A DNA stretch of 34,900 nucleotides from a virus: IMG/VR virus record IMGVR_UViG_3300023281_000583, positions 1 to 34,900 of that record. One strand, given 5' to 3'. Made by a program: the position numbers and the translations under genes. Under the pieces are notes generated by a model. That model was not told the DNA's origin. It searched no databases and saw only the letters and a program-made list of their open reading frames with translations. Positions 6,244 through 16,444 of the stretch are shown here, piece after piece. Numbering within the stretch: position 1 is the stretch's first letter; each line of letters begins with the position of its first letter.

Positions 6244-9200
6244 TAGCGTAATAGGTCAAGAAGCTGGTGCTCGGGACGTCCGGCTTTACGCGCCGAACGA
6301 TTGTACATAGAAATGTCGTAGTTTTGTTTGAGCATAGGGAACTCTTGTATTAGCTCCTGCCACGCTTGTGTCCGGTAGCGCGTCACTGTCTTGCGAAGCG
6401 CGTCCATTTTAGGGCTAGATGCCCCATCTCCGGCGAAATCGGGCAGTCGCTGGTAATCCCCGCTATCAATAAGACCTTCAAGCGATTGACGCATTGTGCG
6501 GCCATCCATCTGCACTTCGCCCTGAAGCTCTTGGTATCGGTCGTATGCGCCGTACTCTCGCAAATCTAGCGAACCAAACTTGACCGGCTCCGGCGGGCCC
6601 ATGATCTCGCCAAACTTCGCAGCCTCCGTGGCAATCTTGTCGCTCGATACTTGCGAGTGCGGGATAGGGCTGAACAGTCCCAATAGCGGGCCGCCAAGGT
6701 GCTGCATCTTCTCCATAGGCTCGCCCATGAAGTTGCGCTTAGGCATTAGGTCACCGCCAAGGAAGGGAAGTCGAGTCTTCCACTTGTCGGTCAGATCTCG
6801 CACATCGCGCAGCGTCGGGTCCAACTGGCCGGCCACTTGGGCAGACAGGTTAGGAACCACGGCGCCGCCCATGTTGAAGCCTACAGTCTTGCCGTAATAC
6901 TCCGGGTTGTCGATTGCGGAAGCGAAGTTGATCATGCCCGACAGGTAGGACTTCTCGCCCAGGTTGCGGAAAATCGCCATCGTGGCTCCCATCATCAGAG
7001 CCTTGATGCCTTCCTCCTCCGGGTCATCAGTGTAAGGGTTGCCGTTGAACCCCTCCGCAATGTCGGCCACGATGCCTACTACCGAAGCCAGGGGGTCGAG
7101 GCGTCCGTAGCCAAAATACGAATCACCGAACCGGACGCTGTAAGGCTGCCAGCCGGCCTCGCGCAGGATGCGCTGGGCGTTTGGGTCCTTAGGTCCGCCC
7201 CCGGTGACTTCCCCGCTGTTGGCTTTCATCCATACCAGCGAGATAATGCTGCTAGACATAGTCAGCCGGCCGAGAGCGTCTGCCGTTTCTTCCGGGTCTT
7301 GTATGTTGCGGAAGGCTTGAACGTCCCCGGAGATCAGTTGCTTGAGCTTTGTAATGCCCGGAATAATGCCATCGCTAATGGGGGATGCGAGCATATCAGC
7401 CGCTTCAGCCATCAGGTTCGTCGGCGTGTTGATGAATGGCACCAAGAAGCGCAGGTAGCGCACATCCCCAGTAAAGTTCTGTAAAGCTCGGCCCAGGTTG
7501 TAAATCTCTGACGACACAACATTACGCCCGACTTCACGGTCTGCCGGGAGCGTAAACGTAGAGCGGCGGGAAAACTCGAGAGCCTTGTCAGCCAGCGCTT
7601 GGCGCTCTTGGCTGTGGTTCTTCTTGACGTAGTCCTGCATATAACGCCGCGCCGCAGCCTTATCCAGGCCCTTAGAGTACGCCTCTTTCAGGCCGTCACG
7701 CTTGACGCGCTTGAGCGTGTAGTGGTTACCTTCCCCAATAATCGTCTGGAACTCAGACGTAATGTAGTTAGCCTGAGCCGCTGCGTCTTCGGGAAACGCC
7801 TTGACCGCTCGGCGGGTTAGCTCTTCCGTCACGACCAAGCGCGAGTGCATCTGTTTGAACACCTCATCCATACCACCTAGCAGGCGCGTAGGCCACCCAC
7901 CCAGGGATACAGTATTGAAGATACCATTGAGGAGGCCCTTGAGCGGCTGCGGCATGGTCCGCTCTCCGAGCTCGTTCGCCTGGCCGCCCATGTTGAAGCG
8001 TTTGACGTAGTCCCGACTGGTCTTACCGGAGTAAACACCTTGCGTTGAATCGAACGCGGCCCGGCTGCCTGCCGAGTCGTATTGCGCTGCGCCAGCGTCC
8101 ATCGCAATCCGGCCGATAGCGAACGACTCTTTGAAGATCGTACGCAGGCCCACCACGGTGCTTACCATCTTCTTCACGTCCTTGTTAGCCCCGGCAAAAT
8201 CGTCCGTTAGGCCAGTGGCTTGTAAGGCTGTGCGTCCCACACGCCTCGAGCCGTGCATCATGATTCCGTAGATCGTGTTAGATAGCGTGTTGACCGCGTG
8301 GGTGCGTGGGCCAGACAGCAAGCTATTGTAGAAGATCTCAAGAACAGCATCGAGCTTGTCCCCGCCGTTACTAGTGGCGGCAGAGCCCAGGGCGAGCTCT
8401 CCCTCTTTCATAGCAACGCGCAAGCGGGCAATGTATTCGTCTACCGTTTCGGCGCCGCCGCGTGCAGTTTGCAGAGCCCGCTCGGTCGCTAAGATTGCGG
8501 CGTCTGCCGTCTCCCGGCTAGTGGCCCGATCCGCGACTTCAGCAAACGGTACATCCGCTTGGTCAGCCAGGCCTCGACCTTTTTGGCTCGCGATGCTCTT
8601 CAACTGCTTCGCCAAAGGCTCGTATAAAGAGGTCCAGTACAAGAAGTCAGACTTAGCCACCGTTATATCTGCCATGTTGCCGGCCGCTTCCGCAGCCGCA
8701 AGGCGGGCTTCGGCGTCTTGGGCGGAGCCAAATACGTCGGCAGCGAACGAGCGGATTGCGCGGCTTCGCGCCATGAACCGCCGGCCGTCTTTCGTGTTTA
8801 TGTCGAAGATGCGCTCTACGTCTGCGCGGGTTCCCCTTCGCATTGCAGAAGCTAGGTCTGAGTAATAACGCTTTTCCGACTCTACGATCCACTCACGGTC
8901 AGCCTCGGCAACAGAGTCGAGATACTCCGTTTCTTCCCTGACGTGCTGCTCGAAAAGATCACGGGCGGTGTCGCTGTTTGCAACGTCTTCGACGCCATTC
9001 TCACCAGGCATAGCCACGGTGCGCCGTACGTTGAGCGGCAGCGACGGGTCGCGGCGAGCGTCAGGAAAGCCCGTATCCGGCACGTCCCGGCCGCCCTGCC
9101 TTTGGGGCTCTGCGGCCTCACTAGCAAACGGCACTCGACCGCTTTCAATCTGGGCGACCTTAGCCCGCGCAGCCTGCAACTCCCGAAGCTCTTTAGCGTC

Positions 9201-12200
9201 TAGCGAAGCCTCGTCCCAGCCCTCAGGGAACTTCTGGTCGAGCTCGGCGTGCGCTGCCTGTACTTCACTTTTAGCAGCGTGCAAGCGCTCTGCGCGACTT
9301 TCAACGCCCTGAGCCGCCGACGCAATCGTGTCCTGCTGACGCTTCCACGCCGCCCGCCGGTGGCCCAGCTTGATCTTATCCCCCTGCGAAAGGGACTGAT
9401 AGGCGGGGTCAGCGCGTAGATCCTTGTCGCTTTTGAACGCTAGGCCTGGCGGGTACTCAGGGTTCGCTTGCTTGAGCTCGCCTTCAAAGTCTTTGAGGGT
9501 CTGCTCGATTTCAGTGACCCTCGGCACTTCTTCTTCCGCCCCGCCAATCCCTCGGCCGGCCTTAGACAAAGGCTGCCCGTACAGGCTCAGGGCCTCCCCA
9601 CCTAGCGAGTCCATTACGCCCTGCACGTCAGAGCGGTTGACAGCGCCGTCGAAGATGTTGCGTATCCCTTCAGGGATCTTATCCATAGGCAGCAAAGCTT
9701 CAGTGCCTTCGTAGATCTTGCGCTGCTGTGCTGACAGCTTTGTCATAGCCATTTGCAACACTTCAAAGTCACGGTCAGTGCTGGTTGCGGTCTTCGGTAG
9801 AGCGCCTTCCCAGATGTACTTCTCCCAGTAAGCGGCTAGGAGCTCGTCCATCTCTTCCGTCCACTCATCGCCGGGCTTCATACCTAGAGCAGCTTCAAGC
9901 GCTTCAATCTCAAAGTCTCGCAAGCCGCCCATAGCCACGCGGTCGCTTTCGCGCAAAGTCCGGTTTGTGCCTATCAAGCGCCAAGCGTGGATAAGCTCAT
10001 GCAGGGCGGTAGAGACGTCGGGGTTTTGCAAGCCCGCCATGAAAATACGGCCGGATTCGTCCACGACGGTAACACCTTTGGCGCTACCTTCATCCACCTC
10101 TTGGAAAAGGAACTTGGTTTGCCCTTTTTGGCCTACAGGGACCCCAACCGGAGGCGCCTGGACGCCTTCTGCGTAGCCCATACCCTTAGCTTGGTCCTCA
10201 AGACCGGGGATTTTTTCAGGCCGCAACTGGATAGTTTCAGGCTTGTAGTAAGCATCCGGCTTGCCTTTGGAGTTTACCGACGCCACGTACCCCTCGCGCT
10301 CGGCCTTAGTCAGTTTCTTGTAGGCTTCAGGGGTGACATTATCCAGCGGGCCCTTATCTACCCAGACCTTTTCGCCGGTAGGCATGGTGAGCTTTCGGTA
10401 CTTAGCCTTGACGACGCCGAACGCCTCGCTCACGTCCCAGTACGTCACGTCACCTCTAACGTATGCTTGGTCGCCGGCCATCGTGATCTCGTCAGCCGCA
10501 CGAATCGCGTATCCGTTTTCGGTCACGAAGAACTTGCCGTCGTACCTTACCGGCACGCCCGTGCCAGAGAGCTCACCTTCGACCATAGTACCTTTGACCA
10601 GCGGCTTCTTACCGCTAACGTCAAAGTTCACGTTCTTGAGGGTGACAGCTTCTTGGACAGCTAGAGCCTTACCGCCGCCCGAAGTACGCACGACAGTAGC
10701 CGCCGTCGTGTCGTAAGCGACGGAAACCGCCTTACCTTCTTCAACGGTAGCGCCCACCACCTTTGCCACTGCACCGGTAACCGCTTGGGCTACTTCTGCA
10801 CTTTGCGGCACCGTCAGTTGGCGCTCGCGGAATGTATCAGGCAGGCCGTGTGTCTCTTCGTAATAGAAGACCTTCCGCATCGCAGCGTTGCCCTGCGTGT
10901 TCTTTAGTTTGTACTCTTTACCGCTACTGTCGATAACTCTACTGGCGCGGTAGCCCGTACCGCGTAGCATCTCGTACGTCGGCCCCGGAGCGCTAATACC
11001 GATCTTCTCCAACTGCTCCACGGAAAACTCGCGGATCATCCGCAGCATCCGGCCTGGGGCGCCGGAAGACGAGCCTTTGTAGGTGTACTGTTGGATCATG
11101 TCGATGCCTTTTCGCACCGCCTCGCGATCAAACTCACCCACCCCTTCAGCAACTTGCCGGGGAGCGAACAGGCCTTCACCAGCCCGCATCTGCGCCAGCG
11201 ATTCTTCTCCCGCCCCACCAGCCCGCATGAGCTCAGAGAACCGCTCGCTCTGCATGAGCTCCTTGAGGACGACGTTGTGGTCCCACAGTTGGGTCACAAG
11301 CTGACCGTGGAGGTTATCCATCACGTCATCAATGTTACCCCGGAAGTGCTGGAGCAAACCTTTGACCGCAGAGACGCCGGCCCACGCGGCTTCTTGCACT
11401 TCAGTGCCGCTACGCCATCCAAGTTCATCAGCAGTACGCCTGATCAGCGCTCGGTATGCCGTGGCTCCGGTGCCTTTGTATTTCGCCACGGTCTTGTCGT
11501 ACAGTTTGGTGGCGCTCTTCCAAACCTTACTGTCCAAGATGTGCCCCATGTGCACGTCCAGCGCGATACCGGAGAAACGACCCGGAATGTAACCGCCGGC
11601 AAACTCGCGGGTCTTGATTAGCCTTGCGCTGACGTAATCCAGGATTTCAGAATCGTTTTTCAATCCGTCCGCTTTCATCAAAAGACGGATTACCGTCTTC
11701 TGGTGGTCGCGCATACCTTTGAGAGACTTATCGTCTGCGCCGGTCGCGCCAAGCGCTTCATCCATAAGCAACTTGAGCCGCGCCTTCTTCGTAGGCCTCC
11801 CCGCAGCCCGCCACGCCGAAAGGATCGCCATTGAGGCCCCCGTGTGCGTGTCTACTTGTTGGTTCGGGGATAGTATTGCGTTTAGCGCCGTCCACAGGAC
11901 GCCGTCATCCCTGTCGCGTCCGGCCTGCGCGGGGAACAGCGCGGGCAAAATCTCTTCGCCCATGCGCGTGTACTCGCCGCGAACGGACTCACCGGCTCGC
12001 GCCAACTCGCGCAGCACCACAGTGTCCAGCCCGCCGTTGAGCGAGTTCTCGACAAGCTCCGAGACGTCTTGGACGGCCTTTACGTTGAGTAAGCGGATAT
12101 CATCAGGAGACAGTAGGCCTCGCAGGTTCTCGGGGACCTCTTCAGGCTTCAGCCCTTGAGCCACTGGCTGACCTTGAAAAAGCTGGCGCTCAATGTCTTC

Positions 12201-13277
12201 CGTCACGGAATCCCACTGAATACGCTCGGGGTCGATGCCAAGATTGAACATGGCCGCGTGAATCGCAGTCTCGCGGTCTGCGTTGAACTGTATAGACCTC
12301 CGAGCTACGTCGTTTTCAATCTTCTCTCGACGGAAAGCGTGCGCCGCTTTAGCAGAGTCTCCCGTCGATTGGAAAACGCGCTTGGCCGCCCACAGGCCTT
12401 TGAAGCCGCCTAGGATGCCATCGACAGCAAAGCCCATACCAAAGCCCTCGAGCGTCTGCTTCATGCGCCCTAGGAGCTCCGAGTCCATCTCGTCAGCCGC
12501 GAGGAACTCAGTAAGGGGGTTTGCAAGGCCTGGCACGCTCTGAACCATGTTAGACAGGCGGTCTTCGTGAGGGTCCCACACCGAGAAGTCCACGATGGCG
12601 CCGCCGATGCCCGCGCCCACCATCTCAGGCACTTGGCCCACGACCTTGCCGCCAACCGCCAGTCCCATACCCTGCACTTTGCCGAACATTCCGGTGGCCG
12701 CGTAGTCCGACATAGGGCCGGCAAGCGTGGCCTTGCGCCGCATCATCCAGTCGCGGCCCAGGTACTTGTTGGTATGCTTAGTGAGGTCGAGCTTATCGTT
12801 GGCGATGTACTTACCCAGCCTGTAAGTACCGCCTTGGATCTTAGATGCGGCCTTAGATATACGGCTGCCGCTCTGTAGGAGTTGAGAGCCCTTGCCGATC
12901 TTCGCGCCGCCGGCAACCCAGCCGGCGCCAGGCACCATGAACGGGGCGAAAAACGTGGTCATCCCTTCGACAAACTGCCCGAAGCCAGTCTCGGCGTGAC
13001 CGAGCCCAAAGTTATCGGGAATGTCGTAATCAATACCGGGAATAATCGAGCCGAGCTCGAGGATGCCCTCGGCCGCTCCAAGGACGCCAAGGCCCAGGCC
13101 TTCAATACCGTCAGTTAGCCAGAAGTCATCGTCAGGCTCTTGCTCGAACTGGCGGGTTATCGAGTCATCGCCATACCCGCCGAACTCCTGGCCGAAGGTT
13201 TGGGCGTCCATCGAAGTCGCGGAGCCGTAGACGCCTTCAAAAGCGTCCGTGTCAAAACCGTAATCGGATTCATTCAT
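6243..13277 (-). CDS. Giant internal virion / ejection protein (gp16-like position), with HExxH domain
   Basis: At 2344 residues (T7 gp16 has 1318) this gene fills a fifth of the window. Its place after the gp15-like gene and before the fibre marks it as internal virion protein D, part of the core that is ejected to form the trans-envelope DNA channel. The N-terminus is Gly-rich with hydrophobic stretches (about 55-120 and 205-230). Around residue 1093 lies ALHELIHAWR (H1093, E1094, H1097), followed by EEMDELLAAYWEKYIWEG (about 1141-1158). Together these fit a gluzincin-type metallopeptidase. A later block, FYNSLLSGPRTHAVNTLSNT (about 1649-1668), is typical of large phage ejection and polyvalent proteins. 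I see no T7-type lytic transglycosylase motif. The start is an ATGA overlap with the upstream gene. Confidence 0.85.
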   Translation of the reverse strand: MNESDYGFDTDAFEGVYGSATSMDAQTFGQEFGGYGDDSITRQFEQEPDDDFWLTDGIEGLGLGVLGAAEGILELGSIIPGIDYDIPDNFGLGHAETGFGQFVEGMTTFFAPFMVPGAGWVAGGAKIGKGSQLLQSGSRISKAASKIQGGTYRLGKYIANDKLDLTKHTNKYLGRDWMMRRKATLAGPMSDYAATGMFGKVQGMGLAVGGKVVGQVPEMVGAGIGGAIVDFSVWDPHEDRLSNMVQSVPGLANPLTEFLAADEMDSELLGRMKQTLEGFGMGFAVDGILGGFKGLWAAKRVFQSTGDSAKAAHAFRREKIENDVARRSIQFNADRETAIHAAMFNLGIDPERIQWDSVTEDIERQLFQGQPVAQGLKPEEVPENLRGLLSPDDIRLLNVKAVQDVSELVENSLNGGLDTVVLRELARAGESVRGEYTRMGEEILPALFPAQAGRDRDDGVLWTALNAILSPNQQVDTHTGASMAILSAWRAAGRPTKKARLKLLMDEALGATGADDKSLKGMRDHQKTVIRLLMKADGLKNDSEILDYVSARLIKTREFAGGYIPGRFSGIALDVHMGHILDSKVWKSATKLYDKTVAKYKGTGATAYRALIRRTADELGWRSGTEVQEAAWAGVSAVKGLLQHFRGNIDDVMDNLHGQLVTQLWDHNVVLKELMQSERFSELMRAGGAGEESLAQMRAGEGLFAPRQVAEGVGEFDREAVRKGIDMIQQYTYKGSSSGAPGRMLRMIREFSVEQLEKIGISAPGPTYEMLRGTGYRASRVIDSSGKEYKLKNTQGNAAMRKVFYYEETHGLPDTFRERQLTVPQSAEVAQAVTGAVAKVVGATVEEGKAVSVAYDTTAATVVRTSGGGKALAVQEAVTLKNVNFDVSGKKPLVKGTMVEGELSGTGVPVRYDGKFFVTENGYAIRAADEITMAGDQAYVRGDVTYWDVSEAFGVVKAKYRKLTMPTGEKVWVDKGPLDNVTPEAYKKLTKAEREGYVASVNSKGKPDAYYKPETIQLRPEKIPGLEDQAKGMGYAEGVQAPPVGVPVGQKGQTKFLFQEVDEGSAKGVTVVDESGRIFMAGLQNPDVSTALHELIHAWRLIGTNRTLRESDRVAMGGLRDFEIEALEAALGMKPGDEWTEEMDELLAAYWEKYIWEGALPKTATSTDRDFEVLQMAMTKLSAQQRKIYEGTEALLPMDKIPEGIRNIFDGAVNRSDVQGVMDSLGGEALSLYGQPLSKAGRGIGGAEEEVPRVTEIEQTLKDFEGELKQANPEYPPGLAFKSDKDLRADPAYQSLSQGDKIKLGHRRAAWKRQQDTIASAAQGVESRAERLHAAKSEVQAAHAELDQKFPEGWDEASLDAKELRELQAARAKVAQIESGRVPFASEAAEPQRQGGRDVPDTGFPDARRDPSLPLNVRRTVAMPGENGVEDVANSDTARDLFEQHVREETEYLDSVAEADREWIVESEKRYYSDLASAMRRGTRADVERIFDINTKDGRRFMARSRAIRSFAADVFGSAQDAEARLAAAEAAGNMADITVAKSDFLYWTSLYEPLAKQLKSIASQKGRGLADQADVPFAEVADRATSRETADAAILATERALQTARGGAETVDEYIARLRVAMKEGELALGSAATSNGGDKLDAVLEIFYNSLLSGPRTHAVNTLSNTIYGIMMHGSRRVGRTALQATGLTDDFAGANKDVKKMVSTVVGLRTIFKESFAIGRIAMDAGAAQYDSAGSRAAFDSTQGVYSGKTSRDYVKRFNMGGQANELGERTMPQPLKGLLNGIFNTVSLGGWPTRLLGGMDEVFKQMHSRLVVTEELTRRAVKAFPEDAAAQANYITSEFQTIIGEGNHYTLKRVKRDGLKEAYSKGLDKAAARRYMQDYVKKNHSQERQALADKALEFSRRSTFTLPADREVGRNVVSSEIYNLGRALQNFTGDVRYLRFLVPFINTPTNLMAEAADMLASPISDGIIPGITKLKQLISGDVQAFRNIQDPEETADALGRLTMSSSIISLVWMKANSGEVTGGGPKDPNAQRILREAGWQPYSVRFGDSYFGYGRLDPLASVVGIVADIAEGFNGNPYTDDPEEEGIKALMMGATMAIFRNLGEKSYLSGMINFASAIDNPEYYGKTVGFNMGGAVVPNLSAQVAGQLDPTLRDVRDLTDKWKTRLPFLGGDLMPKRNFMGEPMEKMQHLGGPLLGLFSPIPHSQVSSDKIATEAAKFGEIMGPPEPVKFGSLDLREYGAYDRYQELQGEVQMDGRTMRQSLEGLIDSGDYQRLPDFAGDGASSPKMDALRKTVTRYRTQAWQELIQEFPMLKQNYDISMYNRSARKAGRPEHQLLDLLR

Positions 13278-15886
13278 TGTTTAGCCCACTCCTTCCATAG
13301 GCGTCTTTGTTCAATCAGAAAGCGGTGCTCGCCTAGTTGTACACGATCCGGCAACGTGTTATATACACGCCCGCTCGGGGACTGTTCCCAGACTTGTAGC
13401 GCGGTAGCATAAGTTTCCCACTCAGCGCTTGAAAGCTGGTGTGATCCGCGCTTAGTACCTTCGGGACCTTCAGGGTAGAACGTCCTCTGAAAGACGTCAA
13501 CGAAAGCCTTGTTAGCTTCTGATTCTCTAGTAGGTTTGTATTTACCGCCAGTGTCCGCGTCATCCCACATAGCGCCACCCAACACAGGGAACATTTCCCA
13601 GTTTAGGTAGCCTTCCGGCACCTGCACCCCCGTGTTTGCGTTGATGATAATATCTGCGGAGCCAGGAAGACGCACAAGCCTACGAGGGCGGGAGAAGTTT
13701 TCCATCGCTTCAACCGCACTAGCTACGCGCCACCGGGCGTCTACTTCGTTTTGGCTGAGATCGTTGGTGCCAAAAGAGTCGTACATACCCGCCGTAGGCT
13801 TTTTATTCTCGTCTACACCCGCCCCGCGATATGAGCTAGAAGCATCGGCGGCGGTAGCAGCGGTAGCCATAGCCGGCCCTAGCTCCTTATACGCCTTCAC
13901 CATCTCAGTGTACTGCTTATCATTACGCAGCGTTTTGTAGAAGTCCCTACCGCTCGTCATAGCGTTTACCGCCATTTGTCCAGCGCCTTCCTCATCGAAG
14001 GTCATCCCCCAGAAACCGGGGTCTGCGGCGTCGAACGTTCCTTCACTAAGTACCGCCGGCTTGATCAGGGGGCGCCCAGTTATGGGAGCCTTACCCCCGC
14101 CGAGCTCAAACGACTCAATACGGTCAAGGGCCGGCCCCAGGCTGTCGTTTATGTACTTATCTACTGCGCTGTTGAACTCGCTCGTTAGCGAGATAAAAGC
14201 GTCTGGGTCGCCATCCTCAACGGCCCGTCCGGCATAATCGAATGCGATACTCTCAATGCCAGTATTCAGCGATCTGATTTCCCGAGAAAGAAACAACTCA
14301 TAATCAGTAAGGCGGTAGTCCTCCGACATTCCGCGCTCTGTTAGATCAGGCTTGCCTGTAAGCTGTCTAACTGTGTTCAATACTGCGCCTCGCAGTTGAT
14401 TTTCAAAGCTGCCGTAAATAGCGGAGCCTTGTCCCCTACTTGCGTACGTGACGGCGTATGAGTTTATCTTTAGTTCTTTATTCTCCACCCTTAGCAAGGC
14501 GGCGATGGCGCGGTCGCCTGTCGCGCCTTCAGGGGGGTTCAAAGCGAGGTTCTCAAGGCCAGTCTTATCCCCTTCCAGCGAAGCTGCGACAATAGCTTGG
14601 TTATACGCCAATACATCCTTCTCCACCGGCGAGAACTCTTTCTTTTTAGCGTCGTTGATAGCGTCGTACACTTTAGGCACTAGGCGGCCTACAGCTACAT
14701 TGACGGAGCGAGCGCTGTACTTTGGGTAGGTGGCTTGTATGTGGTCCCTAAGCCAATCATTTACGCTTTTAGAATCGGGCTTCTCTTCTTGGCCGGCCCA
14801 CTCGTCAACTTGCTCGTAAACACCGCCCATCACCGCCTCCGCCAGATAGCCGCCGGCTTTGTTGTCTTCGTCCCCTAACGTCAGGCCGCGATCTTTGAGG
14901 GCTTGCTTGCGTCTCGATGCCTTCCCTTCAAGCGCGTCCAAGTCTTCTTGGAACATATAGCCCCAAGATTCTTTTTCATTGGCACTACCCTTAGGGTTGA
15001 TGGCTCTCAGTACCTCAATACGCGCAGCAAGTACCCCCACAGCTTCCTGATCTTCGGCGGACGCAATGTCCGTCTCCAGGGACTGTATCATAGGCTTGAT
15101 AGCGGCCTCGTTGAGGGAGCCTTCAGGTAGCGAAACATTCAAGCCGCTGTAGGCCTCGCGCATTTCCTGAACCGCTTCCTTGACACCTGTAGCCAGTTGC
15201 TCCGGCGTGGCGTCGGGGTCTTGCTCCCACATTGTCCAAACGCTGGAAACGTCGTCGCTGAAGCCGGCGCCTAGCTTCTTCATCTGAGCGTTCGTGAAAA
15301 GGTCGTTCGCCTTCTCAACGTACTTCTTCTTGATATCTTCGTAAAGCGGCGAAAAAATCTGAGCGCCTTCTGCCGTGCCCATCAAGCCTGGAAAACCTTG
15401 CTGTAGAAACTGCACCTTGTAGCGCTCAAGTACAGCAGAGGGTGTACTCTCGTCTGCCGATAACGCGTTACCGTCATCGTCCGTAGCCCGGTAATCTGGG
15501 TCGTTGAACCACCCGTCATTATCTACCGCCCACGCCTCGAGCTCGCGGGCGGCCTTACGCGCCAACTGCTTGTTGACTTGCTTGACAAGGTACGGACTAT
15601 AGCCAGCAGGTATATCGCCTTTCTTGGCTGACTCATGAAGCAGGCTCGAGAGCTCTTCAGACTCTTGTTCAGCCACGATACGGGCTGCTTCTGCCTCTTG
15701 CTCTTCGCGCCGCTCAGGCTCCTGCGCCGCAAACGCTTTGGCAAGCGACTTGCTGAAGTTGCCCAGGATTTTGCCCCAGTCCTCCGAAGGCCGGGGGACT
15801 CCAGGCAGGGCCCCAGCCCCGTACGGAGACCACGTACTGGTTACGCCCTGCGTGGGCTGAATCGGAATATAAGGATCAAACTCCAT
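13274..15886 (-). CDS. Internal virion protein C (gp15-like)
   Basis: The protein has 870 residues from the ATG at 15886. A TTG one codon upstream (15889) is less likely. T7 gp15 is 747 residues. The Glu/Ala-rich helical N-terminus leads into GYSPYLVKQVNKQLARKAARELEAW (about residues 95-119, interrupted here only for description). This resembles the SPYWxxGxxxAxAR-type region of gp15-like proteins. The rest is charged and helical with no membrane segment. gp15 forms part of the internal core and, after ejection, the periplasmic tunnel. It overlaps the gp16-like gene by ATGA. The call rests on order and this short similarity. Confidence 0.85.
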   Translation of the reverse strand: MEFDPYIPIQPTQGVTSTWSPYGAGALPGVPRPSEDWGKILGNFSKSLAKAFAAQEPERREEQEAEAARIVAEQESEELSSLLHESAKKGDIPAGYSPYLVKQVNKQLARKAARELEAWAVDNDGWFNDPDYRATDDDGNALSADESTPSAVLERYKVQFLQQGFPGLMGTAEGAQIFSPLYEDIKKKYVEKANDLFTNAQMKKLGAGFSDDVSSVWTMWEQDPDATPEQLATGVKEAVQEMREAYSGLNVSLPEGSLNEAAIKPMIQSLETDIASAEDQEAVGVLAARIEVLRAINPKGSANEKESWGYMFQEDLDALEGKASRRKQALKDRGLTLGDEDNKAGGYLAEAVMGGVYEQVDEWAGQEEKPDSKSVNDWLRDHIQATYPKYSARSVNVAVGRLVPKVYDAINDAKKKEFSPVEKDVLAYNQAIVAASLEGDKTGLENLALNPPEGATGDRAIAALLRVENKELKINSYAVTYASRGQGSAIYGSFENQLRGAVLNTVRQLTGKPDLTERGMSEDYRLTDYELFLSREIRSLNTGIESIAFDYAGRAVEDGDPDAFISLTSEFNSAVDKYINDSLGPALDRIESFELGGGKAPITGRPLIKPAVLSEGTFDAADPGFWGMTFDEEGAGQMAVNAMTSGRDFYKTLRNDKQYTEMVKAYKELGPAMATAATAADASSSYRGAGVDENKKPTAGMYDSFGTNDLSQNEVDARWRVASAVEAMENFSRPRRLVRLPGSADIIINANTGVQVPEGYLNWEMFPVLGGAMWDDADTGGKYKPTRESEANKAFVDVFQRTFYPEGPEGTKRGSHQLSSAEWETYATALQVWEQSPSGRVYNTLPDRVQLGEHRFLIEQRRLWKEWAKQ

Positions 15887-15904
15887 CAAGATACCTACGT
15901 TACG

Positions 15905-16444
15905 TTATGTTTCACCTATGCCCGCACCTTTAGCGCCGGCGTAGGCCGACGCGCCGCTGGCGCCGGCTTGAATCAGGATGCCCGCCATACTCGGCGGGGG
16001 AGTAGGCGCTTGATAGGTACCCATGAGGCTTGACCAAGCGCGGTGACCACGCACGCCGCCTTCTTGGTAGTAGCGAGCCTTGATCAAATCTTGGTTCCTG
16101 AGGATGGCCGCATCAGCTTCACCCTTCTTGGCAAGGGCAGCTTGAGCCAGGGCCATAAGCGAGTTACCCGTAATGTCAGACGCGCCAGAATACTTCGTGG
16201 CGATGTAGTCTGACAGCTTTGAATCGAGGCTGCGCCGCTGCTGTTCAGTCGCCTCGAGCTCCTGCGTCGTACGCTGCGCCATCTGTCCCATCTCGTCCGC
16301 GTAGCCAGTCTTCATGGCCTGCGTGGTCATTTGGAACTGAGACGATTTAGCCTTGTTGGACGCTTTGATAGCAGCGCGTTGCTGCATCCCGCCTAGTAAG
16401 GCCGAGCCGCCCGCGATTATGGCTAAAGTAGTTGGTTCACACAT
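15905..16444 (-). CDS. Internal virion protein B (gp14-like)
   Basis: This 179-residue protein opens with MCEPTTLAIIAGGSALLGGM, the Cys-containing start and hydrophobic helix seen in gp14-like proteins. A long polar helical segment follows (about 25-125), and a small-residue hydrophobic C-terminus, MAGILIQAGASGASAYAGAK (about 153-172). T7 gp14 (196 residues) inserts in the outer membrane on ejection; two hydrophobic ends fit that behaviour. The start overlaps the gp13-like gene by 8 nt. The family assignment comes from the start motif, size and order. Confidence 0.88.
   Translation of the reverse strand: MCEPTTLAIIAGGSALLGGMQQRAAIKASNKAKSSQFQMTTQAMKTGYADEMGQMAQRTTQELEATEQQRRSLDSKLSDYIATKYSGASDITGNSLMALAQAALAKKGEADAAILRNQDLIKARYYQEGGVRGHRAWSSLMGTYQAPTPPPSMAGILIQAGASGASAYAGAKGAGIGET

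Noticed and set aside
6837-7484. 215-residue plus-strand frame antisense to the giant internal protein gene
   Set aside because: Shadow frame of a long, codon-biased gene; the composition does not resemble a real protein.
15590-15610. Plus-strand GGACTATAGCC, a phage-promoter-like core
   Set aside because: Inside the gp15-like gene, pointing against transcription, with no match upstream of the core.
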